A stretch of 64,000 nt of DNA from Gammaproteobacteria bacterium (lineage in GTDB: Bacteria > Pseudomonadota > Gammaproteobacteria > Steroidobacterales > Rariloculaceae), in the NCBI GenBank assembly GCA_022819855.1, contig JAJEGN010000007.1, forward strand, positions 248,001 to 312,000. The letters are read 5' to 3'. Positions 42,533 to 51,976 of this stretch are shown here, piece after piece. Position 1 is the first letter of the stretch; each line of letters begins with the position of its first letter. A model generated the notes under the pieces. It made no database searches, was not told where the DNA came from, and worked only from the letters and a program-made list of their open reading frames with translations. Made by a program: the position numbers and the translations under genes.

Positions 42533-43174
42533 TCAATCCGGCGCGACCGTGTCGCCGGTGTAAAAGGCCGCGGTATGCAGCGCCGCTGCGCGCGCAACGT
42601 CGGGGTCCGTTCCCGCTGCCTCGGCCGCCCGGCCCCAGGCCGCGCTGCTGCCGACGAGGAGCGCCTTTCCGTCACGAGTCGTGTGGAACGTTGCCGCGTC
42701 CAACCTGGGTTCGTCCGGCTGCGCAAGATGCAGTTCCATCCCCAGCAAGCCCATCTCCCAACCGACGCCGACGGCGCCGAGACCGAACTGGTGCCAGTGG
42801 TCAGACACCAGCGCGGTATGCGTAATCGCAAGGCGCGAGCGGCCGATGCCATCACTACGCAGACGCGCCTCCACCCAACTCAGCTCATCGCCGAATTCCC
42901 ACGTCAGCCCGAGATACGAGGGACGCTCGCACTGGCTGATCGTTCCGCCTGCGTTCCCCTCCAACTGGTAGCGGCCGCCGGGTTCGAGGCGGCCGCTGAC
43001 AGGCAGGAACCAGCGTGCGATTCGTTCCGCGCTCGTTACGGCGTCCCAGAGATCCTCCACTGTCGTCGCATAGCTGCGGGCGAGCGTGACCGCGCGAGCG
43101 GCCTGTCCGTCGCGCTCCAGGGACGACACTGTGCGCTCCACGGCGCCGAGGAGGCGTTCGACATCCAGGTCCAT
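42533..43174 (-). CDS. SRPBCC (AHSA1-like) domain protein
   Basis: 213 residues of the START/Bet v1-like SRPBCC superfamily: ARSYATTVEDLWDAVTSAERIARWFLPVSG, the turn GGRYQLEGNAGGTI, and the strand LGLTWEFGDELSWVEARL are the usual AHSA1 pattern, ending with the long helix FGLGAVGVGWEMGLLG. Such proteins bind small hydrophobic ligands or act as Hsp90 co-chaperone-like folds; the ligand is unknown. It lies between the scar at 42.4 kb and the carbonic anhydrase gene, and so appears to be part of the other (resident) intergenic content. Confidence 0.85.
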   Translation of the reverse strand: MDLDVERLLGAVERTVSSLERDGQAARAVTLARSYATTVEDLWDAVTSAERIARWFLPVSGRLEPGGRYQLEGNAGGTISQCERPSYLGLTWEFGDELSWVEARLRSDGIGRSRLAITHTALVSDHWHQFGLGAVGVGWEMGLLGMELHLAQPDEPRLDAATFHTTRDGKALLVGSSAAWGRAAEAAGTDPDVARAAALHTAAFYTGDTVAPD

Positions 43175-43345
43175 GGCTTCTCCGTTTCGTCAAGCAGGCG
43201 ATTATCCAGGTACATGCCACTGCGTACGGCAAATCAAGCCGCGCGGCGGTTCGGGACGTGTTGCCGCAAGCGCGCGGCGACCCTGCCACTCAAGCGCCGT
43301 TCAGGCCAAATGCTCGGCCTGCAATGGTTTGCAGTGCGCGGCTTG

Positions 43346-43837
43346 CTACTCGACCTCGTTGAGCTTGCCCGTGGCGACGTCGTAGACGAAACCGCGGATC
43401 TGGCCCTTTTCCGGAATGAAGGGGCAGGCCTCGATGCGGCGGATCGACTGGCGGACATCCTCTTCGACATCGGGAAAGGCCTCCAGTGCGAACGACGGCC
43501 TGAGACCGGTGTCGGCTTCGATCTGCGTCTTCACGGCATCGTCGGAGAAGGTCACCATGCCGCAGTCGGTGTGGTGGATGAGGATGATCTCGCGGGTGCC
43601 GAGCAGGCGCTGCGAAATCGTCAGCGAACGCAGCACGTCGTCGGTCACGACGCCGCCGGCGTTGCGGATCACGTGGGCGTCGCCCTCCTCGAGGCCGAGC
43701 AAGGCCCCGGTCTCGATTCGGGCGTCCATGCAGGCGACGACCGCGGTCTTCCTGCCGGGTGGCAAGGGCACGTCACCCTTGTCGAAACTCTCGGCGTAAC
43801 GGGCGTTGTTTGCGAGGAAGTCGTCGGTTGCTGACAT
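43346..43837 (-). CDS. Beta-class carbonic anhydrase
   Basis: 163 residues. The zinc site is visible: AVVACMDARIET supplies Cys and the Asp-Arg dyad, HVIRNAGGVV follows, and ILIHHTDCGM supplies His and Cys. It interconverts CO2 and bicarbonate in the cytoplasm. It is shorter than Can-type enzymes and fits the small beta-CA clade. Its last 13 codons recur at 42329-42370. Confidence 0.93.
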   Translation of the reverse strand: MSATDDFLANNARYAESFDKGDVPLPPGRKTAVVACMDARIETGALLGLEEGDAHVIRNAGGVVTDDVLRSLTISQRLLGTREIILIHHTDCGMVTFSDDAVKTQIEADTGLRPSFALEAFPDVEEDVRQSIRRIEACPFIPEKGQIRGFVYDVATGKLNEVE

Positions 43838-44019
43838 GGCGGGCTCCTGGTTCCGGCCGGGCGGTTCGCGGCAAGTCTAATCGTCCCACCGTGCGGCGCG
43901 AAATAATGTTTAGTTTGCTGATAATGCCGACCCGCAATATGGATGGGGGCTGATACAATGCCGCCGACGCCCGGGTCCGGGCGTCCGACTACCAGTTTTC
44001 TGCATTGAGGTCCCTCCCA

Positions 44020-44800
44020 ATGGTCGAATCGCGCGCGGTTGCGAACCGCTCCTCATGGCGCATCGTCACGGCATCCACATCGTTGCTGGCGTTACTCGCC
44101 TGCCCTGTCGTCGCTGCTACGTCCCGTGAACCTGCGCGGGCTCGCGCCGGACCACACGCTCGCGCTCGTGAACAACAAGCGCCCGCACCGCGGAGCCGTG
44201 ATCCAGTGGATATCCAACGGCGCATCGAACGGCGCGCAGGGCCCTGACGTTTCGGCCATCCCCGCGATCGCCATTCGGCGCATGGAGGTCCTGCGCGACG
44301 GCGCGGCGGCGCAGTATGGTTCCGACGCCATCGCCGGTGTCCTGAACTTCGTTCTCAAGGACGCGGACGACGGCTTTTCGCTCGAAGCCAGGTACGGGGC
44401 TTATACGGAGAATTCGAGATCGCCACCGGCGAGCGGGCGGCCTGGGAAATCGGACCGTACAACCAGTACGGCTTTGCCTCCGGCTCGAACGGCTTCGGCA
44501 ACACCACCAACTACAAGCTCGCCACGCACCTGCGCCTGTCAGACAGCTTTACGCTGCGCGCCTCGGGGGCACCGGTTTCAGGACTCCCACGCCCGGCCAG
44601 TCCAACGCCCGCAACCTGTCCACGGTTGTCAATGCGGTGACGAACGAGTTCGAGGAACGGGGCACCATTGGTTCCACGCACCCCGTGGCCATGGCGCTCG
44701 GCGGCCGTGAGCTCGAGCCGGAGGAGAGCACGAACTATTCCGTGGGGGCGGTCTTCAGCGGCGGACGCATGCGATGCCTGGCGAGGGTTGCGCGCGGCCG
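44020..44800 (+). pseudogene. Decayed TonB-dependent receptor
   Basis: A plausible signal peptide starts at ATG 44020 (STSLLALLACPVVAA). It is followed in another frame by plug-domain residues (LRGLAPDHTLALVNNKRP, IRRMEVLRDGAAAQYGSDAI, AGVLNFVLKD). A third frame continues with barrel residues (YNQYGFASGSNGFGNTTNYK), and a later frame holds ELEPEESTNYSVGAVFSGG from near the C-terminus. At least three frame changes and large internal deletions are needed. It is unrelated to the receptor tail at 5985-6437. Confidence 0.85.
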
Positions 44801-44880
44801 CAGCAACGCGGTCACCCATCCGCGTCGCCGTACTGTCATAATGGCGGAAGCGTGACCGGCTTCAGTCTCCACTTCGGCTC

Positions 44881-46170
44881 GTGTTAGCGGGAATCTTCAA
44901 ACTCGAAGCGCGCGGCACTTCCGTGCGTACCGAGTTGATCGCCGGGGCGACCACCTTCCTGACGATGGCCTACATCGTCGTGGTCAACCCGTCGATCCTG
45001 GCGGATGCCGGGATCGATCCCGGCGCGGCGTTCGTCGCGACCTGCCTTGCCGCCGCCGTCGGCACGGCCCTGATGGGCGTGCTGACCAACTACCCGATTG
45101 CGCTCGCCCCCGGCATGGGACTCAACGCTTTCTTCACCTATGGCGTCGTGGTTTCCATGGGTCACGCCTGGCAAACGGCACTCGGCGCGGTCTTCATCTC
45201 CGGCACGATCTTCCTTGCGCTCAGCGTGACCCGGTTCCGGGAGACCGTGGTCAATACCATTCCACGTTCGCTGCAACTGGCAACGGCCGCGGGCATCGGT
45301 TTCTTCATCGCCTTCATCGGACTCAGGAACGCCGGCGTCGTGGTCGCAGACCCGACCACGCTCGTGACTGTCGGGAATCTCGGCGAAGCCACGGTACTGC
45401 TCGCGGTCGTCTGCTTCCTGGCCATCGTTGCGCTCGAGGCGCGCAAGGTGCCCGGGGCGCTGCTCATTGCCATCCTCGGCACGACGTTTGCGGCCGTGGC
45501 GCTGGGCCTGCAGCCGTGGACGGGGGTGGTCTCCACGCCCCCGAGCATCGCTCCGACTTTCTTCGCGCTCGACATCCGTGCCGCACTCGACGTACAACTC
45601 ATCGCGGTAATCTTCGCCATCTTCATCGTGGATCTGTTCGATTCGGCGGGCACGCTGATCGGCACGGCCCACATCGGCGGCTTCCTGGACAGGGACGGCA
45701 AACTGCCGCGACTGCGCGAAGCGCTGGCCGCGGACAGCGCGGCTACCGTGGTCGGCGCCTGCATGGGCACCTCGCCCGTGACTGCCTACATCGAGAGCGT
45801 GCCCGGCATCCGTGCCGGGGGGCGCACGGGGCTTACGGCCCTGGTCGTCACGGGCTTTTTCCTGCTGATGCTGTTCTTTGCGCCGCTGGCGGCCATGGTG
45901 CCCACCTACGCCGCGGCGCCGGCGTTGATCTACGTCGGCTGCATCATGGCCAGGAGCCTGACCGATATCGACTGGAACGACCTGACCGAGTACACGCCGG
46001 CGCTGCTCACGGCCATCTCGATGCCCCTGACGTTCTCGATCACCACGGGTCTCGGGCTCGGATTCGTATCCTATGCCGCGGTCAAGGCCGCGACGGGACG
46101 GGCGCGGGAAGTTCCGATCGGGGTCTACCCGATCGCCCTGGCTTTCATCGTCTTCTTTGCGGTGGATTGA
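44881..46170 (+). CDS. Purine permease, AzgA (NCS2) family
   Basis: 429 residues, about thirteen membrane helices, starting with GTG at 44881. The AzgA signatures are clear: ELIAGATTFLTMAYIVVVNP near the start, NYPIALAPGMGLNAFFTYG, FAIFIVDLFDSAGTLIG, and GTSPVTAYIESVPGIRAGGRTGLTA. Members take up hypoxanthine, guanine or adenine by proton symport. It lies 80 bases after a decayed TonB receptor and shows no operon partner. Confidence 0.92.
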   Translation: MLAGIFKLEARGTSVRTELIAGATTFLTMAYIVVVNPSILADAGIDPGAAFVATCLAAAVGTALMGVLTNYPIALAPGMGLNAFFTYGVVVSMGHAWQTALGAVFISGTIFLALSVTRFRETVVNTIPRSLQLATAAGIGFFIAFIGLRNAGVVVADPTTLVTVGNLGEATVLLAVVCFLAIVALEARKVPGALLIAILGTTFAAVALGLQPWTGVVSTPPSIAPTFFALDIRAALDVQLIAVIFAIFIVDLFDSAGTLIGTAHIGGFLDRDGKLPRLREALAADSAATVVGACMGTSPVTAYIESVPGIRAGGRTGLTALVVTGFFLLMLFFAPLAAMVPTYAAAPALIYVGCIMARSLTDIDWNDLTEYTPALLTAISMPLTFSITTGLGLGFVSYAAVKAATGRAREVPIGVYPIALAFIVFFAVD

Positions 46171-46289
46171 TGGCGCTGCGTCTATAATTCGCGCCCGCCC
46201 ACGATGTCGCCAGGAGGCTCGACGATGGCGAGCAGCCACCTTCGGAATACGACGATCGGAACACCACGAGACGCACACGTCACTGCCAG

Positions 46290-47735
46290 ATGAGCGACCG
46301 TATCGCTGCCCCGCACCGCCATGTGCTGCCGCTTCTCGCCGGCACGCTCATTGCGGCAGCCTGCAGCCTGAACGACGAACCGCAGTTGACGGCGCTCGAG
46401 GTCGATCAGCCCGACGGCTGGGACGATGAACTCGCGCTGACACTGCCCGTCGACCTCAATCCCGACCCCGACATCCTCGAGATCGATCTCGAGTCCAGGC
46501 TCGCCGATATCGAATTCAGGGAAGGGCTGACGACACCGGCCTGGACCTACGGGGGCACGGTGCCGGGTCCGTTCATTCGCGCGAAGATCGGCGACACGAT
46601 CATCGTCCACTTCAGAAACGCGTTGCCGGAGCCGACGAGCATCCACTGGCACGGCATGCGCGTGCCCAACGAAATGGACGGCGTGCCCGGCGTGACCCAG
46701 GACCCGGTCCCCAGCGGCGGCGAGTTCCGCTACGAGTTCGTCGCGAGAGACGCGGGCACCTTCTGGTACCACCCGCACATCAACTCCGCGGCGCAGGTCG
46801 GCTGGGGCATGTACGGACCGATCGTGATCGAAGACCCGGACGATCCGGAGGAATTCGGCGACGAACTCGTACTGATGCTCTCGGACATCGGCCTCGCGGA
46901 AGGCAGCGGCGACTTCCTGCCGGTCGATACCGGAGGGGCGTTCGGCGACCTGTTCGGCCGCGAAGGCACCGTGCTGCTCGTCAACGGCAAGGTGCAGCCG
47001 ACGCTCAAGGTGCGCGCCGGCAAACAGCAGCGCTGGCGCATCATCAACGCTGCGCGCGCCCGCTACTACACGATCGGCCTACCGGGGCACATGCTCGTTC
47101 GGCTCGGCGGAGACAACGGCCTCGCGGCCCGGTCCGAAGAAGTGCCGAACCTGGTCGTCGTGCCGGGCGAGCGTGCCGACATCGTCTTCACGCCGTCGAA
47201 CGAGCCGGGACAGACGAGCATGCTGCGCTGGGTCCCGACCGAACGCGGCTTCGGAACCGTCTTCAACCGCCCGCGCGAGAACATGATGGCGATCGAGACC
47301 GTCGATGAAGCGCCCGTGATTCCCGCGCCGATTCCGGGTGAACTGCGCGAGATCGAAGCGGTCGACATCGCAAACGCCGTCGAGCATGCGCTCGACATGA
47401 CGATCGACCTCAGCAACAGCGACGTCGTCATGGGGATCAACGGGATTCCGTACTGGAACTTCGACCCGGTCGAGGCGCGCATCGGCGAGACCCACGTCTG
47501 GACGCTGACGAACGAGACGATCTTCTCGCACCCGTTTCACCTGCACGGCTACTTCTTCCAGGTGCTCGACGACTCGCGCATTCCGGAGTGGAAGGACACG
47601 ATCGACGTGCCGGTCGACTCGACGGTTCGGATCGCGATCCCGTTCGAGGACCGTCCCGGCGCGTGGATGTACCATTGCCACATCCTCGACCACGCCGAGG
47701 CCGGAATGATGGGTCAATTGTACGTACTGCCTTAG
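46290..47735 (+). CDS. Multicopper oxidase, predicted lipoprotein
   Basis: 481 residues. The N-terminus ends in GTLIAAACS, a lipobox. All four copper-binding stretches are present: SIHWHGMRV, TFWYHPHINSA, HPFHLHGYFF and MYHCHILDHAEAGMMG. The three-cupredoxin arrangement resembles CueO/CopA/SufI-type oxidases. Possible functions include Cu(I), Mn or phenol oxidation; no Met-rich cuprous-binding insert is seen. The gene is followed by a beta-lactamase-fold hydrolase on the same strand. Confidence 0.93.
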   Translation: MSDRIAAPHRHVLPLLAGTLIAAACSLNDEPQLTALEVDQPDGWDDELALTLPVDLNPDPDILEIDLESRLADIEFREGLTTPAWTYGGTVPGPFIRAKIGDTIIVHFRNALPEPTSIHWHGMRVPNEMDGVPGVTQDPVPSGGEFRYEFVARDAGTFWYHPHINSAAQVGWGMYGPIVIEDPDDPEEFGDELVLMLSDIGLAEGSGDFLPVDTGGAFGDLFGREGTVLLVNGKVQPTLKVRAGKQQRWRIINAARARYYTIGLPGHMLVRLGGDNGLAARSEEVPNLVVVPGERADIVFTPSNEPGQTSMLRWVPTERGFGTVFNRPRENMMAIETVDEAPVIPAPIPGELREIEAVDIANAVEHALDMTIDLSNSDVVMGINGIPYWNFDPVEARIGETHVWTLTNETIFSHPFHLHGYFFQVLDDSRIPEWKDTIDVPVDSTVRIAIPFEDRPGAWMYHCHILDHAEAGMMGQLYVLP

Positions 47736-47868
47736 CCCGCAGCCCGTTCGGACCATGTGGTACGGCACCTGCAATCCGAGTCCGACGCAACGACGACGCC
47801 GGTGCCTGCAACTGCAGGCGAAATCGAGGAATGGACACTGGGATTCATGCGACACGAGGGGAGAAATC

Positions 47869-49164
47869 ATGACCGCAACAGCGAATCGTCAAGCAACCCG
47901 GCCATCGGCTGCCGCATCAACGCGGCCGTTACACCTTCCGATACTTGCGATCGCAGCACTGGCGCTGCCGTTGGCGGCGACTGCGGGCGCCGTTCCGCAT
48001 GCCTCGCCGGAGGAGGTGGGCATGTCGTCGGAGCGCCTCGGGCGCATCACCGAAGTCGTGAGTCGGCATATCGAAGCCGGCGACGTATCCGGCGCCGTGA
48101 CGCTCGTGGCGCGCCGGGGCCACATCGCGCACTTCGAGGCACAAGGGTTTCTTGACATCGAGTCGCAGACGCCGTTGCCGACCGACGCGATCTTCCGGCT
48201 CGCGTCGATGTCGAAGCCGATCACCGCGGTGGCGATCATGATGCTCGTCGAGCGGGGCGAGGTCCGGCTCGACGATCCGGTATCGCGATTCATTCCCGAA
48301 TTCGCGAACTCGGACAGGGTCGCCGTGCCGCGACCGGGCGGCGAGCAAGGCGAATATGACCTCGTCACCGCCAATCGTCCGATTACCGTGCGGGATCTGC
48401 TCACCCATGGCTCCGGGCTCGTCAGCGGCGGGCTCGGCTCGCGTGCCGCGAACGAACTCGCACCGCGTACCGAGCGGGACACGCTTGCGACCTACATCGC
48501 GAAACTCGGCGCCGTGCCGCTCGACTTCCAGCCCGGCACGCTCTGGCGTTACAGCGGTCTTGCGGGCTTCGACGTCATGAGCCGGATCGTCGAGGTCGTG
48601 TCAGGCCAGGATTACGACGACTGGCTCGACGAGCACCTGTTCGGGCCGCTCGGCATGCCCGATACCGGGTTCTGGTTCGACGGCGAGCAGGCGGACCGCG
48701 TACCGACCTATTACACGCGCGGCGCCGAAGGACTGACGCCGACGCCGCGTCCGCTCAACCGCATCTATCACTCCGGCGCCGGCGGCATGGCGAGTTCGGC
48801 GGAAGATTACCTGCAGTTCGCGCAGATGCTGCTCAATGGCGGCGAACTCAACGGCCGGCGCTTCCTCGGCGCGAGGACGGTCGAGTTCATGACGGCCAAT
48901 CATACCGGCGACATGGTCAACGGCCAGTTCGGCCGGCCGGCGCGAGGCATGGGGTTCGGGCTCAGCATGCAGGTCGTCCAGGATCCGGTCGCGGCGCGGC
49001 TGGCCGTGTCGAAGGGCGCCTACGGTTGGGCGGGCGGCACGGGCGTGAGCTTCTGGATCGAGCCCGCCGAAGAGATGATCTCGCTCTACATGGTCCAGGG
49101 CGGATCGGGCGGCCAGCTCAGACGTGCGTTCGAGAACGCCGTGCGCCAGGCCATCATCGACTGA
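47869..49164 (+). CDS. Serine hydrolase of the beta-lactamase / penicillin-binding fold
   Basis: 431 residues with the ATG at 47869 after GAGGGGAG. A signal sequence (LPILAIAALALPLAATAGA) sends it to the periplasm. The nucleophile lies in LASMSKPIT (S-x-x-K), and a Tyr motif reads WRYSGLAGFDVMSRIVE. HSGAGGMASSAEDYLQFAQM completes the class C-like (EstB/AmpC family) pattern. It is likely an esterase or peptidase rather than an antibiotic resistance enzyme; the substrate is unknown. Its 3' end overlaps the convergent ligase-acyltransferase gene by 11 bases. Confidence 0.9.
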   Translation: MTATANRQATRPSAAASTRPLHLPILAIAALALPLAATAGAVPHASPEEVGMSSERLGRITEVVSRHIEAGDVSGAVTLVARRGHIAHFEAQGFLDIESQTPLPTDAIFRLASMSKPITAVAIMMLVERGEVRLDDPVSRFIPEFANSDRVAVPRPGGEQGEYDLVTANRPITVRDLLTHGSGLVSGGLGSRAANELAPRTERDTLATYIAKLGAVPLDFQPGTLWRYSGLAGFDVMSRIVEVVSGQDYDDWLDEHLFGPLGMPDTGFWFDGEQADRVPTYYTRGAEGLTPTPRPLNRIYHSGAGGMASSAEDYLQFAQMLLNGGELNGRRFLGARTVEFMTANHTGDMVNGQFGRPARGMGFGLSMQVVQDPVAARLAVSKGAYGWAGGTGVSFWIEPAEEMISLYMVQGGSGGQLRRAFENAVRQAIID

Positions 49165-51976
49165 CAGGAGTGCCGGAGGACGCGTCGAGCAAACGCGCAA
49201 CCTCCTGCTGCAATGCGTTTGCGATCCGTTCCGCATCCGTTGCGCCTGCACCGCGCTGCCTGAGCTCAGCCACACCGAGCGGCGGGCCGAACACGACCGT
49301 AACCCGGCCGGGCCGGGGCAGGCGCCGATGCCGCGGCCAGGCCTCGTAGGCGCCGGCAATGGCGGTCGGCACGACCTGAGCGTTCGGGACGGATTCGAGC
49401 ATGACGCCGATGCCCTGCTGGAAATTCTGCAGCTCACCCGTATGTGAGCGTCGCCCCTCGGGAAACCAGACGAGCGACTGGCCGGCGGCGAGTACCGCGC
49501 GTCCGGTCCGGATCGCGCCCGCGAGATCCTGATCCGGGTCGACGGCAAACACTCGGGTCGCCCGGCTCACGAGACGCTGCAGGGGACCCGCGAACATGAT
49601 GCCGACCCAGGCGGCCCAATGAGTTTCGCGGAGCAGGCGTTTCGGCAATGCGGCGGCGATTGCCGGCGGGTCGAGAAAGCTCACATGGTTCGCGGCGATG
49701 ACGCACGGCGCTCCGCTGCCGGGCAGATGTTCGCCGCCGCGCACGCGCAGCCGGAACAACGTTCGCATGAGCAGGCTGTCAACGGCGAACAACAAGGCGC
49801 CAAGCGCACGCAGGAAGATGTTCGGCCGCTCGACTTCGGGCAGGACGGACTCCGGCTCGCCCGCCGGCTTCACTTCGGCGGCAGGCGCCGTTCGAACCTG
49901 CTGGAGCAGGTCGCTCAGCGTAAGGATCTGCGCGACGGCTTCGCCCGTGAGAACGATGCCGAAGCGGCGCTCGATCTCGAGCGTCATCGTGACCCACTCG
50001 AGCGAATCGACCTTGAGGTCGAGCTGCGGGCTCGTATCGAGGAAAAGCGTCTCGTCCGGATAGCGTTCGGCGAGCCAACGCCACACATCCCCCGTGACGC
50101 CCGACTCGATGAGGCGTTTGTCGTCGTCGCTGAGCGGTGCGGCCGCCGGCACGCGCTCGCGCACGTTCGCTCCGGCGTAGATGTCCGGCAGCAGGTGGCG
50201 CTTGAGCTTGCCGAGCGCGGTTCTCGGCAACGCATCGCGCGTCAGGCGATAGTCGCCGATCCGCTTGTAAGCGGGCAGGCTCATCGAAAGCCGCTCGATA
50301 TCGTCGCGCACGAGCTCGGCTTCCCGGAGCGCGCCGCGCTGCCGCAACTCGTCCTCGTCCGGCACCGCCAGGGCCACCAGTTCGCCGTCTTTCTCAAGCA
50401 CCGCGAATTCACCCAATAACGGCGACGTTGCGTACACCGCTTCGACTTCGTCGGGAAACACGTTCTTGCCGTCGGGCAGGACGATGACTTCCTTGTTGCG
50501 CCCGGCAATATGCAGGAAACCGCCCGCGTCGCACCAGCCGAGATCGCCCGTGCGGAACCAGCCGTCCTCGGTGAAGACCTCCCGGGTGGCTTCCGGATTG
50601 TTCCAGTAGCCGGCGAATACATTGGGCCCGCGGACGAGGATCTCGCCATGCGCCTGACCCGCCACGGGCTCGATGCGCAGGTCGACGCCGGGCAAGGGCC
50701 GCCCTTCGGTCCCGATCCTGCGCTTGCGCCGGTGGTTGAAAGTCACGACGGGCGAGGTTTCCGTGAGCCCGTAACCGGTCAGCACCGTCCAGCCGAGGCC
50801 TTCGAGCTTGCGGGCGAGCTCGCCGTCGAGTTTCGCGCCGCCGCAGCCGAGCATCGAAAGACGCGCGCCGACGGCCTTGTGCAGCGGGCGGAAGAAAAGT
50901 TTGCCGAGCCTGAGCCCCGTGGCGCGGCGCACGGCCATGCTCACTCCCATGAGGACTCCAAAGATTCGTGCCGCGCGCTTGCCCCGGCCCGCGACGCGCG
51001 CTTCGATCGCGCTGCAGAGCGCCGCGCACAGGGCGGGCACTGCGAGCAGCGCCGTCGCACGGGCTTCGGTCGTTGCACGCGTGAGTTCCGGACCCGAAAC
51101 GCCCGAAGGCAACACGACCACCGCGCCGCTGCCGAGCACGGTCAGCAGGCCCACGGTAAACGGATAGGTGTGATGGAACGGCAGGGGAACGGCCACACGA
51201 TCGGTCGCGCGGATGAGTCTCGCGCGCAGCAGCGCGTTCACGTTCGAGGCGAGATTCCCGTGCGTGAGCGGAACGGCCTTGGGTGTCCCGGTGGTCCCGG
51301 AGGTGTAGAGCAGCGAAGCGACCTGGCTTGCCTCGATCCCGGGCGCATCGCCGTCGCCGAACGGCAGGCTGCCATGGGCGCCCGATGAGTCATCCTTGCC
51401 GGACGGCAGCGCATCCTGACCGCTCGCCAAGTGGTCCCCGCTCGACGTCGGGCCGCCCTCCCCCGCCGCCGAACCGCCCTTGAGCGGCGCGCCGGCAGCA
51501 TGTTGAATGAGGCTTGAGAAACTGCGCGGATCGGACTGTGCGCCGTCGAGCAGAACGAACCCGTCCTCGGGAACCTTGTCGGTTTCGAGCAGCTCCGTCA
51601 TGTGACTCGCGGTGGTTACCACGAGTTCTGCGCCGCGGTGGTTCAGGATCGAGACGATGTCATCCGGTCGATACTGATCGTCGGCCGGAATCGCGGTCGC
51701 GCCGTTCTCGACGATACCGAACCAGGCAGCCACCCACGCGGGGCTGTTCGGTGCCCACAGCAGTACCGTATCGCCGGGTCCGATACCCCGCAGCTTGAAA
51801 CCCGCGGCGACCCGGCGTATGTCCCTATGGAGAGCGTCGTACGAGAGTGTGTCCGCGCTGCCGGACCCGAATGCGATGATCGCCGGTGCGCTGCCGCGCT
51901 CGGGAAATGTTGCGACGAGATCCCTGACCGTTCCGAAGTTCGTTGTGTCCGCCACGCCGTGTCGCGTCGTTCTCAA
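49154..51976 (-). CDS. Acyl-CoA/ACP ligase - ACP - acyltransferase fusion
   Basis: 940 residues with three modules. An AMP-forming ligase (about 1-590) has LLYTSGTTGTPKAVPLTHGN, TGYGLTETSPVVTF and GWFRTGDLG. A carrier domain (about 630-700) has its phosphopantetheine Ser in LKVDSLEWV. A PlsC-type acyltransferase (about 740-940) has ANHVSFLDPP (H-x4-D) and WFPEGRRS. A low-complexity Gly/Ser/Asp insert lies at about 165-215. Together these could activate a fatty acid, load it on the built-in carrier and transfer it to a lysolipid. The start is TTG 51976, overlapping the upstream stop by four bases. Confidence 0.88.
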   Translation of the reverse strand: MRTTRHGVADTTNFGTVRDLVATFPERGSAPAIIAFGSGSADTLSYDALHRDIRRVAAGFKLRGIGPGDTVLLWAPNSPAWVAAWFGIVENGATAIPADDQYRPDDIVSILNHRGAELVVTTASHMTELLETDKVPEDGFVLLDGAQSDPRSFSSLIQHAAGAPLKGGSAAGEGGPTSSGDHLASGQDALPSGKDDSSGAHGSLPFGDGDAPGIEASQVASLLYTSGTTGTPKAVPLTHGNLASNVNALLRARLIRATDRVAVPLPFHHTYPFTVGLLTVLGSGAVVVLPSGVSGPELTRATTEARATALLAVPALCAALCSAIEARVAGRGKRAARIFGVLMGVSMAVRRATGLRLGKLFFRPLHKAVGARLSMLGCGGAKLDGELARKLEGLGWTVLTGYGLTETSPVVTFNHRRKRRIGTEGRPLPGVDLRIEPVAGQAHGEILVRGPNVFAGYWNNPEATREVFTEDGWFRTGDLGWCDAGGFLHIAGRNKEVIVLPDGKNVFPDEVEAVYATSPLLGEFAVLEKDGELVALAVPDEDELRQRGALREAELVRDDIERLSMSLPAYKRIGDYRLTRDALPRTALGKLKRHLLPDIYAGANVRERVPAAAPLSDDDKRLIESGVTGDVWRWLAERYPDETLFLDTSPQLDLKVDSLEWVTMTLEIERRFGIVLTGEAVAQILTLSDLLQQVRTAPAAEVKPAGEPESVLPEVERPNIFLRALGALLFAVDSLLMRTLFRLRVRGGEHLPGSGAPCVIAANHVSFLDPPAIAAALPKRLLRETHWAAWVGIMFAGPLQRLVSRATRVFAVDPDQDLAGAIRTGRAVLAAGQSLVWFPEGRRSHTGELQNFQQGIGVMLESVPNAQVVPTAIAGAYEAWPRHRRLPRPGRVTVVFGPPLGVAELRQRGAGATDAERIANALQQEVARLLDASSGTPVSR

